Origin: Aporrectodea caliginosa
Taxonomy: Eukaryota; Annelida; Clitellata; Crassiclitellata; Lumbricidae
Length of the DNA: 64,000 nt
Direction: 5' to 3'
Assembly: GCA_020284085.1 (NCBI GenBank)
Contig: JACEVL010000108.1
Coordinates: forward strand, 544,501 to 608,500
The notes under the pieces were generated by a model. That model made no database searches. It was given only the letters and a program-made list of their open reading frames with translations, and was not told the origin of the DNA. Shown here piece by piece: positions 1-10,330 of the stretch. Position 1 is the first letter of the stretch, and each line of letters opens with the position of its first letter. Both the position numbers and the translations under genes were made by a program.

Positions 1-144
1 CTTGAAATGAAGATGGAAATGCTGAGACAGTTTTCGGTGAATTATCTATCGCACCAGCTAAATTAGACACCCATTTTATAAATTTGAGTTGTATAATAAA
101 ATCAAAGCGTATTACTCGTGGATATCTTAAATTTGTCATCTTTA

Positions 145-255
145 AACTCCGTCACTACACGTCCGTACTTTAGCGCCAGGCAGTGCAAGTCCAAAGCCTG
201 GGTGAATGAGAGGGGCGCTGCGGATGATCATTGTAATCGCACAATGTCGTTAAAC
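145..255 (+). repeat. S2 SINE-like repeat
   Basis: A diverged member of the commonest short repeat here. It carries the order CTCCG-CACTAC, GCCAGGCAGTGC, AAGCCTGG, a purine block, GATGATCATTG and ends TGTCGTTAAAC. I see about 25 copies on both strands. No coding potential. Confidence 0.65.
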
Positions 256-360
256 AAACTATACAACTACTGCGAGGATAATTATCAGCTACAATGGGAG
301 ATTTTTCGAGCATAAGCTGTTAACACAAATTGTCCATAAGACTTCTCTGATATAGATAGT

Positions 361-565
361 AATACAGTGTAAGATACCCTCATTTTAAAATACGCTTAGT
401 ATAAGATACCTTCAGCTTAAAATACACTTCAGATTAAAATACCCTTCATTTCAAATACCTTTCGGTTGCAGATACTCTCTAGTTTGAGATACACCACAGT
501 TTTTAAGAAACCCTCCAGTGTAAGATACACATCACCTTAACATACAATTCAATTTAAGAATCCGC
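361..565. repeat. degenerate about 20-bp tandem repeat
   Basis: Roughly ten degenerate units with the theme TTTAAGATACCCTTCAG follow one another. Spacing is irregular (about 17-22 bp) and unit identity is low, so this is an old minisatellite. It shares no obvious sequence with the other repeats of the window. Confidence 0.6.
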
Positions 566-1270
566 CGAGAAAGATTATTTTTGACATATTATTACAGCTC
601 AACTGTATGGCACTCATTAGATACTTCGCGTCGCTCGTCTTCTTATTTATAATGCAACTGAAACATTAAAATTGGGTGTCTTATAAAGGTAGCACTTTCT
701 GCATTTATTACGACGAAATTAGCCCGTGTGCACAGAAATATTATTTGGCAAAAACCATATAATTTCATTTTTATATTTCTATTTTCGAATGACCTGTTCA
801 ACCGTTCATTTCATTTTGATGCTTTTCTTGTTTTTTCGTGACTCGTATAAATTTTCAACTCCGTATACCAGTAAAACGATAGTTGCTTGATCGTTTCAAG
901 TATTTAAACTACTAATCCCCTAAATGCAGTTGCTTCGTTTCAATGAAAACGCCCACTTAATAAAATTAGCCTGCGTTATTAATACAAAGCCAGTAGTGTG
1001 TAGATAAATAAGTTTTAGACATTCAATATTTGCTCAATTATTCTGAATCTCACAGTCAAAATGATTTCATATTTAACCCAATAATTTTATTAAGGTAGGC
1101 TAGTTGTGCCGTGGTTGCCTTTTATTTACACAGACATACATACACATAGCAACACATACAGACAAACAAAAGGACATACATACCGATAAACAGGCATACT
1201 GAGAGACCTCGTTTATTTGACTCGTGACATAACTTAACTGATGACACCATCACCCTCTGTCGATCTGTCA
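566..1270. other. no recognisable feature
   Basis: AT-rich, intron-like sequence. Only a short decayed CATACA-rich stretch near 1130-1200 stands out. I see no open reading frame with protein-like composition. Confidence 0.5.
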
Positions 1271-1289
1271 AAAGTGCCTTGTTGCATCA

Positions 1290-1915
1290 GCAATCCACGA
1301 AATCTTCTCCTACCAATTCCACCCTATTAACCCTCCTCTACGCCACCCAACCCTTCCCAATATTACCCACCACACACCCTCTTTCCCACTCCTATCGCAT
1401 AATCCCACCACAAGCCCTTGGCCCATTGCTGCTCAATCTACCAGACCCTACTCAATCCAACTCATTACGCACCCTCCCCATTCATATGCAATATGGCCCA
1501 CCCTCGTCAATCTATCCAGAATATTCCTCTTCACATTTCTACGCAATCCACATAACACTCCACGATACATTCTACCATTCCCCAATTCACCTCAGCGCGC
1601 ACCCTCCTCATTCCTCAAATCCACCAAATCCACCCCCAATTCATCCCAACATACTACTCTCCGTTAATGCGCAATGCTCCCACCCTCCCCAATCCACTTC
1701 ATACCACACACAATCCTGCCACCAACAACTCTCCTCCCACCACAAACCTTCCTCCCATCAAACATCTTCCTCCAGTCAAACACCCTCTCCCACCAAACAC
1801 CCTCCTCCCACCACAAACCCTCCTCCCACCACAAACGATCCTCCCACCACACACTCTCCTCCCACAAAACACACTCCTCCCCCACCATACCCCCTCTCCA
1901 TTCCTATCCAATCAG
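1290..1915. repeat. C-rich low-complexity tract with 15-17 bp minisatellite
   Basis: A C/A/T-rich strand with almost no G. Between about 1735 and 1880 a unit of the form CCTCCTCCCACCACAAA repeats roughly eight times with variation. The overlapping proline/serine/threonine reading frames open in several frames at once are a consequence of this composition, not genes. Confidence 0.75.
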
Positions 1916-2260
1916 ACCAAACGGGTTTGTAGCCAATCACTCGCTAGGTGGCGTTGATGCGTTAAAATTGCGGCACGTGATAGATTGACGATCGAGGTTT
2001 AACAGATTCTTGCGAAATCTCGTTTGCATATTTTATTTCGCGAGAGCGATTTTCCGATTGCGTTCTGCCATCTGTCGGTCAGGAATTAAAACAAGACGAC
2101 GTCCTAATTCAATCTCATACAGACGCATAAGTAAGTAAGCAAGCGAACGCTGCATTTCCATCTGATTTTTACTTAAGATTTTGTTACGTGAGCTGTCGGA
2201 AAAGAACAGCGTGTTGAAGTCGCATTAATTCATATTATAATAGGTCAGTACAAGCATTTA

Positions 2261-2404
<144 letters not shown>

Positions 2405-2510
2405 CCATGGGTTAACGTCGTCTTCACCTTAGGCATATTTAGTAATTAGATGCATTCATGAATATTCCAAGGTTTAACGTTGTCTTATGACATCAAGGGA
2501 CGTTGACGAC
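2405..2510 (-). repeat. antisense H1-hairpin tails (two partial copies)
   Basis: A first partial copy is at 2408-2425 and a fuller copy at 2472-2510. On the minus strand the latter reads GTCGTC, a loop with CGTCCC and CATAA, then GACAAC-GTTAAAC. The stem holds with one G-T wobble. Confidence 0.7.
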
Positions 2511-3007
2511 AATTATTGACAGTGCATACCAATGTTTAAACAATGTTTTCCTTAGATCTGGCTATTTTAAGCTTTTCATTTTTCCTCTATGACTAGCCCT
2601 AACTCTTCCTCCCCTAGGTTCCCCTGATATACAGTAACTTCTCCCATTCAATTCTTTGCTTGTATTTATAAATTTGTTTGTTTGTTTGTTTTAGTGTATT
2701 AATCTTGCCATGTACAGTGCTTTGCGTTTGCTAGTGCTTCTCTTTAACGAATATTCTTACTTCTTGCTTACCATTCAACGAAAACTCTAGACTTAATAGT
2801 GTTCAGAACAGAGTTACAATCAGATACAATGGACATGGACTTACAGTTTAACGACAGCTTATGAGGCGATCTAACTATTTGTAATATAGTTAGATTTTTA
2901 AAATGGGTGTCTATTGTGTATTGTCCATTAATTACGGAATTACGGCGAAACCTTGCATCTCAGAAATTGTCAACTCCTTAACGGTCAAAGAAGATGCTGG
3001 TTTCAAG

Positions 3008-3009
<2 letters not shown>

Positions 3010-3066
<57 letters not shown>
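3010..3066. repeat. (TA)n microsatellite
   Basis: An uninterrupted TA run next to a GC-rich block at 3090-3360. Confidence 0.95.
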
Positions 3067-3068
<2 letters not shown>

Positions 3069-3075
3069 ATATATA

Positions 3076-3276
3076 TCATATATCAACAGCCTCTTGAGTT
3101 TGACCATCTGGATCTGTCTCTTCCAGATCCGCTGTTGAGTCAGATCCGGCGACAGATCGAAGAATCCATTCATAATCATCCGACGGCCATTTTCCCTGAC
3201 TGGTGCTGACAGGTTTTAATTTGGCTGCGTCATACTGACGTCGCCTTCCTGGCGCCCCACAGCGGCGGCGGCGCAA
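3076..3276 (-). CDS. possible 3' coding exon, unknown protein
   Basis: The minus strand is open for about 66 codons and ends in a stop at its left edge. The inferred peptide is not low-complexity: it includes KWPSDDYEWILRS and an acidic C-terminal part with DLEETDPDGQTQEAVDI. The block is clearly richer in GC than its surroundings, which fits an exon or a retroposed coding fragment. AG dinucleotides that could be acceptors lie inside the GC-rich right part, but none can be chosen with confidence. I do not recognise a family. Alternatives are a CpG-rich regulatory segment or a fragment of a mobile-element ORF. Confidence 0.25.
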   Translation of the reverse strand: MRRRRCGAPGRRRQYDAAKLKPVSTSQGKWPSDDYEWILRSVAGSDSTADLEETDPDGQTQEAVDI

Positions 3277-3429
3277 ACCGTCAAGCGACGGCAGCAGCGC
3301 CTCCTAGCGGTCGACAGATGGCAAGAGATTAATTTCGTCTGAGGCCGCTAGAGCGCCGATTGTGTCGCCGCGAGGTGGCGTTGATCGAAAGGTATCGAAC
3401 CAGCACCGTTGTTTCGTCGGGCGTTCTCC

Positions 3430-3598
3430 TTTACCCTATATGGTCTAGTGGATTGTGTGCTGGAATTTCAATCCAGAGGTTGCGGGTTGAAATCTCGGCC
3501 AGCGCCGAAATTTATTTTGCCCGGGCTGAAGTTGGGAGCGCTTCTTAGTAGTTACCTTGGAGAGGCGCTATGGAAATTTTTGAATGAATGAATGAATA
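3430..3598 (+). repeat. tRNA-derived SINE with H2 tail
   Basis: The 5' head resembles a tRNA: TGGTCTAGTGG fits a pol III A box, and GGTTGCGGGTTGAAATC fits a B box about 35 bp further on. The 3' part is the H2 hairpin (AGCGCTTCT paired with AGAGGCGCT), then ATGGAAAT and an (AATG)n tail. The head-to-tail order is that of a tRNA-derived SINE using a LINE tail. Confidence 0.8.
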
Positions 3599-3699
3599 GT
3601 GTAGATTGTTCCTTTGGAGGTGAAGTTTGGCTCGTTTTGGGTCTAATGGCTTCTACAGGAAATGCGATATATAAATCTTCGGTTGCCCAGACAAGTGGC

Positions 3700-3795
3700 A
3701 AGACTCTGCCACTGCCCTATTCTGTTAATGCCAGTCCAAGGCCTGAATAAAGGAGGAGGGCGACGCTAATCATTGCCCTCATGATTCAACGTAAA
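3700..3795 (+). repeat. S2 SINE-like repeat
   Basis: A good copy: CTCTGCCACTGCCC, GCCAGTCC, GCCTGAATAAAGGAGG, GGGCGACGCTAATC. The 3' GTTAAAC is decayed to GTAAAC. Confidence 0.75.
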
Positions 3796-3917
3796 CTTAA
3801 GCAGTCACTAACCAACCAATTAATGGTCTTAGCTACCGTAAGATGTCGTTAAACACTGGGAAATTCTAGTAAGGTTACAATATCCTTAGATGCATTTAAA
3901 CAGTTTTAAATTACATG

Positions 3918-3920
<3 letters not shown>

Positions 3921-4004
<84 letters not shown>
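3921..4004. repeat. (TA)n microsatellite
   Basis: About 42 TA units. The next 300 bases (4030-4320) are AT-rich and show no feature. Confidence 0.95.
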
Positions 4005-4009
<5 letters not shown>

Positions 4010-4455
4010 AATGATACATCATTGCTTCGGTCGTTAGTTATTATAGTAAATAGTTATACGTCCGAATAAAATCTGCAAGTATATGATTAGTCGTTTAATT
4101 GTACTTATTTTTACTTTATTGTATATAGTATCCCATAATTATGATGCATATAATTTAATAATTATATTTGCAAATTGTAATTTTAGAATTAATTGAGCCA
4201 TGTTACGCCATGCGAACTGTGAGTATTATTGTTCAAACTAATTCGAAGTTTACAGCCAATGATGTCATAGAATTTTAGAATTAAACTCTGTATGAATCCA
4301 TTCCATCCACACCCATTTTAAGCATTGCCTTTGTTCTATGAGTACAAGAAGCAGCAATTTCTAGTACTATTTAATGCCATGCAAAAGCTCAAAATAAGGA
4401 TAAGACGTGGTTGTTGTCAAACTGTCAAAGGCCAAGACAGCCATAAGATGTCGTT

Positions 4456-4592
4456 AAATGCAAAACATTTCTATTCTCGTCTTAAAATACATTTTGTTAG
4501 GTGTTTCCTAGGTAACCTTGCCGCAGCGCCCTTGTGTTACAGAAAAGGCGCTATAAAAGTGCTGTGATGCATTATTATAGCATTTTGTTGTT
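4456..4592 (+). mobile_element. L2/CR1-like LINE 3' end (short)
   Basis: The sequence encodes FYSRLKIHF, which matches the conserved F-x-SRLKTHLF end of L2/CR1-type reverse transcriptases. It then runs into an H2-type hairpin (AGCGCCCTT with AAAAGGCGCT). An H1-like end lies just upstream at 4425-4460. Only the last few tens of codons remain. Confidence 0.5.
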
Positions 4593-4633
4593 CAACACAC
4601 GCGCTTTATAAAGGTACAGACACATGCAGAAGA

Positions 4634-4900
4634 CAGAAACTCCGCGACTGATTGTACTCTGTCAGTGCCAGTGTACAAACCAGGATGAAGGAGGAGGGCG
4701 ACGCTAATGGTCGTTGTTACCACACAGTGGTCGTTAAAGTAAACAAGTCAAAGAAGCGAAAAACAAAATGGAAAATGTAAAACGTTCCGCGTCTGTTTTT
4801 ACTTATAGGGCGCAAACACACTTAAAAGAGGTTTATAATAATTTCGGCAGCACTAACCGTTCCTATGGCATGATACGAAACCTTATAATTATTTCCAAAG
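4634..4900 (+). repeat. S2 repeat followed by S3 unit
   Basis: S2 occupies 4634-4740 (CTCCGCGACTG, CAGTGCCAG, GGAGGAGGGCGACGC, GTCGTTAAAG). S3 follows at about 4790-4890 (TTTACTTATAGGGCG, ACTTAAAAGAGG, CGTTCCTATGGCATGATAC). Confidence 0.65.
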
Positions 4901-5049
4901 TTCAACGACATCTAAGTAAGTAAGTAAGTATATCCTTTATTGAAAAACCAACTGCTAACCGCATTTTGGTGTTCAAGATCATCAAATATTAAAAAAATTA
5001 AGTATAAAGCATCCGTGTGACAAATGTTTTACGAGATAGAGAGTTTACC

Positions 5050-5137
5050 AGTGAAGAGACTGGCTCGGGTCGGGAGCGCCTCTGTTTTGAGTGGCGCTAT
5101 ATAAATACTTGATTACGATTACGATTACGATTACGAT
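5050..5137 (+). repeat. SINE/LINE 3' end with H2 hairpin and (TTACGA)n tail
   Basis: GGAGCGCCTCT, a loop, GTGGCGCTATATAAATAC, then four copies of ATTACG. The same hexanucleotide tail ends the antisense L2-like LINE at 18526, which ties this SINE to that LINE's machinery. Confidence 0.7.
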
Positions 5138-5257
5138 TTGCCTTAGGTATTATTCTATTGTGGGTTCTGGGGCGTATACCGAGTATGAAACAGTTTTCAC
5201 GGGAGGCAGTAATTGATGTAATACATGTGCAGGGTTGTTTATGAGGTTACTAATTAC

Positions 5258-5412
5258 ACAACAGTGGCCGTTGACGTCATAATAATAACAATTAGTAATA
5301 GTAGTTTCAGTTTAGCAACACTGTATACGATAACGAAGATCATTAGCGCTCACCTCCTCCTTCATCAAGGCTTGGGACTGGCACTGCCTATAACAAGCAG
5401 TGGCGAAGTTCA
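5258..5412 (-). repeat. S2 SINE-like repeat
   Basis: An antisense copy with AACGAAGATCATTAGCG, CACCTCCTCCTTCATC, GGGACTGGCACTG and GTGGCGAAGTT. Its 5' part (as written on plus) is interrupted. Confidence 0.65.
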
Positions 5413-5488
5413 TAATAATTTTGTGTAATTTCGGTGTAATTATTATGAGAATGGCATATACAACACAGAGCATTATTATTTATCCACA

Positions 5489-5675
5489 GTTTAACGTCGT
5501 CTTATGACATCAAAGGCCGTTGACGACAATACAGAAAAATATGCAATACAATCACAACCAATATACAGAGCACATAGCTGGATGGATGGATCCACAGTTT
5601 AACGGCAGCTTATGACAACATAGGACGTTTCCGCCGACAAAGATTAGTTTTGGCATAATACAGCTCTTTTTTTCT
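5489..5675 (-). repeat. two antisense H1-tailed repeats
   Basis: The first (5489-5527) is a textbook H1 end of the GTCGTC/GACGAC type. The second (5592-5675) is an S1 repeat of the GGCGGA/GCTGCC type, with the upstream body GCCAAAACTAATC on the minus strand and a GGAT-rich tail. Confidence 0.75.
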
Positions 5676-5699
5676 AGAGCACATAGCATTTAATTTAAT

Positions 5700-6130
5700 T
5701 TATCCAATGTTTAATGACATCTTTTAGCAACAAAGGCCGTTGACGTCTTTAAAGTTTTTGATGCATTTCAGTTCATTTTCGTGTAGTGTTTTCATCAGTT
5801 TTCTTTCTCTTTTTTCCGTCTTGGATTCTACTTCTGATATGATATTGACGACTTTAAAGTTTTTGACGTATTTAAGTTCATTTTCGAATAATGTTTTTCA
5901 TCAGTATTCTTTTTCTTTCTTGTATTTGTCTCTTTTCTGACGATGAAATTTGACAGGTGATTGTTCTTTTTTTCCATTTTTTCCCCCTCTTTTTTGATAT
6001 ATATAAAAAAATTAATCTTCTAGTCTCCATTCATTTTTTTGCGGCCATATATATAGGCTCTATTAATAACTGTTTTCTCCTCAATCTTAATCTTATTCTT
6101 AATCTTAATTACAATATTTACAGAGCATCA
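5700..6130 (-). mobile_element. I/Nimb-like LINE 3' fragment (old copy)
   Basis: Read on the minus strand, this matches the 3' end of the LINE at 41-49 kb. It has the H1 terminus at its left edge, then two repeats of a block with GACGTCTTTAAAG and GTTCATTTTC (as written on plus), and farther on AACTGTTTTCTCCTCAATC, which is the complement of 48940-48965. It is much more diverged than the copy at 38 kb, so it is an older insertion. No coding part is left. Confidence 0.7.
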
Positions 6131-6224
6131 CATCTATCTCTCTAAATTAACATAAAGCTATCAATTTTACATTTACAATCAATGAGCACACAGCAGATCT
6201 TCTTATTTTTGTTATATGACGAAG

Positions 6225-6300
6225 ATCGCATTTAGAGAGGTGTGTAATTATTTTTGAACAGTTCTCACAGTTTCTATGGCATAATAATATAATAGCGTTA
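6225..6300 (+). repeat. S3 unit
   Basis: AGAGGTGTGTAATTATT, AACAGTTCTCAC and TATGGCATAATA occur in order. Confidence 0.6.
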
Positions 6301-6309
6301 TTGTATTCA

Positions 6310-6960
6310 AGCATTTATAAAGCGCCTCTCATAGGGTGAACCATTCAGAGGCGTTCCAGGTGCGCAAGGCCAGAGAGAAGAAAAAGATTTTGAGAAAAGC
6401 AAAGGTGGAAGAGAGGTTACCAGCTAGAATTCGAGAGCGAGTAGATGGAGACAATGCATTCCAAAGAGAGGGACCAATTGAGGAAAAGGACCGGGACTGA
6501 GGCACAGCTGTTCTAGTATGAGGAACTAGAAGCTGAAGTCTGTTTGATGAGCATAGTGGTTGATGGGAGGAGGCTGAAAGATGCCGGAGTAATACATCAG
6601 CTAAATATTTTGGGGCAAGACCCTTTGTGCCTTGAAGACTAAAATGAGGATTTTGAATTTAATGCGAGCAGAGAGAGGAAGCTAGTGCAGTTGTTCAAAC
6701 ATGAAGTAGAAATGTGAGAGTACCGTGGTAGGCGTGCTATTAATCTGGCGGCAGCATTTAGGACCGACTGAAGAGGTGAAAGACGAACCTTAGGAAGACC
6801 AATGAGAAGAGAATTACAGTAATCATTTCGGGAGCATATGAAAGCATTAACCAGAGTGGTGAAAACAGAAGATGAGACAGAACGCTGAACAGCCCAATAA
6901 CAGTAGCAGTATAGCCTTCCAGTGTTTGACGACATCTTATGCATCCGATGCATGAGATGA
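6310..6960 (-). mobile_element. L2/CR1-like LINE 3' fragment, antisense
   Basis: The minus strand codes for the end of a reverse transcriptase of the L2/CR1/Crack group: AFICSRNDYCNSLL, GLPKVRLSPLQSVLNAAAR and RLPRYSH are typical motifs. Frame breaks follow. The element's 3' end, at the left edge, is an H2-type hairpin (ACGCCTCT with AGAGGCGCT, then TTATAAAT). The upstream part of the element is missing. The right-hand 170 bp belong to segmental duplication A and recur at 55507-55680. Confidence 0.8.
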
Positions 6961-7261
6961 GGTCATAGCAATGGTAACTTTTACTTGGCAACCTTCACTC
7001 TTAACGAACTCGTATGGTATTTGTAGCAACTAAATATTAGAATGGATTATTACAGTTTAGCACACACCAGTTGACGTAATCGCAATGAGAATTTTGCATC
7101 GAAAACATTAACCAATATCCAGCAAGAACTGGTGTGTTTGAGTGGTTACTGAAGTGGTCAATGAAATGGTAGTATCATTGAAAAATCAAGTTAATGGTAT
7201 TATTGGTAAATGAAGCGATTGCTGCATTGATAAATACAGTTTTAAATGAACTTAATGAAAT

Positions 7262-7400
7262 CTGGAATGAACTCCCTGCATAGAGCCCTTGCGGCCACAT
7301 TCTTCTCTAACCTGAAGACTGTTCTCTTTAGCCGTGGGTTGAGTCGGGAGCGCTTCTGAGTAGATAATCTTGAAGGGGCGCTATATAAATCTCTGAAATG
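7262..7400 (+). mobile_element. L2-like LINE 3' end
   Basis: Encodes WNELPA, then after a frameshift ALAATFFSNLKTVLFSRG and a stop inside the H2 hairpin (AGCGCTTCT with AGGGGCGCT). It ends ATATAAATCTCTGAAATGAA. Copy B of the segmental duplication lacks it, so it inserted after the duplication or was lost there. Confidence 0.75.
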
Positions 7401-7424
7401 AATTAATGAAGCCATGGGTATAAA

Positions 7425-7655
7425 TTGGTAGCGACTTCATTTTCTAAGATTCGGCAGATTAGGGCGGACGGCCAATCCTCTTCCTCGCTTAGAACAGACA
7501 GTGAACAGTCAGTGTACTCATTACAGCTGAGTTGGCTAGAGGCGCAGGTGGAGCAGAAATCCCGAAACAAATTCTACCACGGGGTGGATTTGAACCACCG
7601 ACCTCTCAGTTGACAGTCCAGCACACTAACCACTACACTATTGAGCACCCTCAAT
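7425..7655 (-). repeat. tRNA-Asp-like SINE, antisense
   Basis: On the minus strand 7573-7650 folds like a tRNA. TAGTGTAGTGG is an A box and GGTGGTTCAAATCC a B box. The anticodon-loop position reads CTGTCAA, so GTC is the likely anticodon. It lacks a clean acceptor stem and continues into a longer body that recurs at 56366-56620 and partly at 9760-9892. It is therefore a SINE head, not a tRNA gene. Confidence 0.7.
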
Positions 7656-7711
7656 ATATATTTCAATACCCCACCTGGTGCGATGTTCCTCTTTTTTTCC
7701 TCCCGTCACAC

Positions 7712-7806
7712 TCCTCCTCCTCCTCCTCCTCCTCCTCCTCCTCCTCCTCCTCCTCCTCCTCCTCCTCCTCCTCCTCCTCCTCCTCCTCCTCCTCCTCCTC
7801 CTCCTC
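7712..7806. repeat. (CCT)n microsatellite
   Basis: About 32 CCT units. The same repeat sits at the matching place in copy B (56659-56772), where it is interrupted. The poly-Ser and poly-Pro frames over it are artefacts. Confidence 0.95.
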
Positions 7807-8236
7807 CCTGCCATCTCTCATTCATCAAATCTCTGATAATTCCGAACGTCGCGTGACCATTCCGAAGAATCGAGTTTAATTAGGACCCAAGTCACGAAGG
7901 ACCGTCATCGAACAGACGGGTATTATTTAGGGTGACAGGTGACCGCGTAGTACAGCGCCCCCTTAACGCCCTCCTCTCAGCCACCATACCCAGGCTCTCA
8001 CATCAGGGTTATGTGCATCCCATACCAGGCCTTTCCATCACTTCCAGTTCCCACCAATTCTTGGGTTAGTGCTATTTAACGGCGTCATGAGTTGAGAAAG
8101 ATTGTAACTTTGATTATAATGATAATTGTGATTGTAAATTGTGATGGTAATTGCAATTTCTACAGCGTCGTCAGTTGCAAGAGTTACTTAGTTCATTTTA
8201 AGCTGCGTCTTTGCTCCCGGAATAGGTGCATGAAGA

Positions 8237-8313
8237 CTGCTGAAAGATGATTAGCGTTGCCCGCCTCCATTATACGGTCTTCGGACTGGCACTACCTCAG
8301 AGGCGGAGTTCAA
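8237..8313 (-). repeat. S2 SINE-like repeat (partial)
   Basis: Antisense: GATGATTAGCGTTGCCC, GCCTCC, GGACTGGCACTACC and GGCGGAGTTC. Confidence 0.6.
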
Positions 8314-8329
8314 ACCCAATGAAACCCCA

Positions 8330-8760
8330 CCATTAGAGTGCTTGTTCCTCTCATCCATCGAAGCCTCTTTCCTCTGCATTTTCTGAACCATCCTCCCCAG
8401 CCTTACTGTCCCTCCTCTGGTTTATGCAGTGAAAAGGACTTTCTGGTTTCTCTACCTCCCCAACCACTCAAAATCCTTCTCTTTTCCCTCGGTTTCCATG
8501 TACCCTACTTAGCCTATTCCCTCCTCTTTCTTTAGCTCCCCAATCCACCAATAACCTCCTTCCCCTCATGTTCCCGTGCCCTTACTACAGACTTCCTCTA
8601 CCTTCCTATTTCTCTACTTCTTCCCTTCAAAAGTCATTTACCTGTCTCTCTCTCAATCTCCCATACTCTGCCTGTCTCTATCTCTGCTTACCTCTGCCCA
8701 AACGTCCCTCCCTTCTTGTCCCTGTACCTCCTCAACCAAACTCCATCCTCCCATAATTGA
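8330..8760. repeat. pyrimidine-rich stretch, partly duplicated
   Basis: The plus strand is rich in C and T. A block with CCTCTGGTTTATGCA and TTTCTGGTTTCTC resembles 9670-9735 (CTTCTGGTTTCTGCACC, TTTGGTTACTC), so the region may be an old retroposon. Its open frames are rich in Pro/Ser/Leu and look compositional. Confidence 0.4.
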
Positions 8761-8954
8761 ATACGTAGAACTCAGGCGTTCGAGTTTTAGACGAGAACTC
8801 TTCAAAAGAGAACAAGACCTTCAATCTAGCGATAAACCTTTCACCAAGCAATGGGTTGCTGTGGGATGGGGCGACCATACCTCGGTCGCGTCCTGAAGGT
8901 GGGCCAACAACCTGATGTTGGGTTTATGTAGCTCCAGAGTTGACGTCATATTTA

Positions 8955-9180
8955 CAGATATACACATGTACATACAAACAGACAGAGAGACGAATAGAGA
9001 GACAAACAGACAGTCAAACGGACAAACAGATAGAAAAAACAGACAGATATATACACGCAAACAGACAGATAGACAAACATATGGACAAACAGACAGACAG
9101 ACAAACAGATAAACACGCATAAAGACAGACAGAAAAACACGCGGGCAGACTGACACAAACAGACAGACAACGAAATGTAG
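8955..9180. repeat. (ACAG)n/(ACAA)n degenerate microsatellite
   Basis: CAGACAGA/CAAACAGA units for about 220 bp. A shorter array lies at the same relative place in copy B (56998-57105). Confidence 0.9.
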
Positions 9181-9323
9181 TCTTGTTTGTGTTGCCTAAT
9201 TTCGTCCCTTCAATACGCGTAACATAGTAATTCTCTTCGTAACTACCTAATCCTATTATTCGTAACGAGAAACACCTTGCACAACTGTTGTCCGATTGTC
9301 TTATATTTTGTGCATAATTATAG

Positions 9324-9608
9324 AGCAATCAGTCTGTCAGTCGGACTATTTTCGTGCCAGCTGCAGCAGCCCAGATGAACTGGTTGTCATCACTAGAGCT
9401 CTTTACGGTCGGATGCGGATGAGTGGATGCGTGAAGGAGAACTTCGGATACGTTGGCTGTTCACACGATGTCCTACGCACAATGGATGGCTACTGTTCCG
9501 GTCGAAGAGAGTGCAGCGTTCGAATCCTGGACGAAAACTTTCCACAAGTCAGTCCATGTCATAACGACCTCAAGTCCTATCTGGAAATCACCTACACCTG
9601 TATTAGAG
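9324..9608 (+). CDS. SUEL-type lectin domain exon, copy A
   Basis: One exon of 95 codons. It encodes a rhamnose/galactose-binding lectin domain (SUEL/Gal_lectin family), an extracellular carbohydrate-binding fold. Visible family signs: an early Cys pair, ALYGR in place of the usual ANYGR motif, GYVGCSHDVL, YCSGRRECSVRI and the closing C-HNDLKSYLEITYTC. The exon starts after ATTATAG and ends TTAGAG before GTAATT. Both junctions are phase 1, as expected for a shuffled extracellular domain. The next coding block downstream is the CUB fragment at 14001. The upstream exon, signal peptide and rest of the gene are not in view. Protein identity to copy B is high, with six differences over about 83 aligned residues. 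Confidence 0.88.
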
Positions 9609-9754
9609 GTAATTGCAAACATTTATACTGCCCTCTACTGTACCACCGTCGCCCAAATCTAGCACACTGCCCTTCTTCTGGTTTCTGCACCTCACTCACT
9701 CAAAAGAACTGTTTGGTTACTCTATCTCCTCAATCCCCATGGTTTCACTGATAA

Positions 9755-9892
9755 TAGCTGAGTTGGCTAGGGAGTGCAGGTGGAGCAGAAGTCTCAAGCC
9801 AAATCTCTGCCCTGGCGCATATATGGCGGGGATTTGAACCACGACCTCACGATTGACAGTTCAGCATGCTAACCACTACACTATCGAGCATC
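9755..9892 (-). repeat. tRNA-Asp-like SINE, antisense
   Basis: Minus-strand B box in GATTTGAACCACG and A box in CTAACCACTACACTAT (complement view). Same family as 7425-7655, inserted in the SUEL-CUB intron of copy A only. Confidence 0.65.
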
Positions 9893-9894
9893 CG

Positions 9895-10330
9895 CATAAA
9901 CAGCAACCTAATATGGGGAGCTGTCTGTTCTAGCTAATATGTGATGTTAAATGTCATTTAGAACGAGAATATTACATTGGTAATAGACACCAGTAACCCA
10001 ACCAAAGTCTGGCGATGGAAATTTCTATCCTCTGGTTGGGGTCAGTGTATTTTCGGACCATACTTACACTTGGCTCAATGGCTCCGTGTTAGTCTCGGAC
10101 TGTGATGCAGACTATTCCTATTGTCACTTCCAAAGGGAATGTTTTTTGTAGACACGCCGGGCTTCTCGGTATGCGATTGCTGTTGGAGGCCCCACGCAGG
10201 CTGTGTGCACAGCTGCACTTCTGCCATCTCGTTACCCGTGATGCTGTGATGCCTGTGTGACCAGAGATTTAGATGATCGTTGCTGGAGACTGAACACGAG
10301 TTTCTTAAAAAGCCATTTCAATATCCTATG
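9895..10330. other. intron sequence without recognisable feature
   Basis: No protein-like frame or known repeat seen. A moderately GC-balanced stretch with no match elsewhere in the window. Confidence 0.4.

Noticed and set aside
1279..1932. 217-codon open frame rich in Pro, Ser and Thr
   Set aside because: The strand lacks G almost entirely, so stop codons are rare in several frames at once. The overlapping frames and the minisatellite show it is composition, not a gene.
7573..7650. tRNA gene for Asp on the minus strand
   Set aside because: The A and B boxes and a GTC-like anticodon are there, but the acceptor stem does not close, a longer repeat body is attached and further copies exist. 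It is a SINE head.
7532..7879. Poly-Ser or poly-Pro protein
   Set aside because: It is the (CCT)n array plus an antisense tRNA-like SINE. The non-repeat part translates a SINE that recurs at 56.4 kb.
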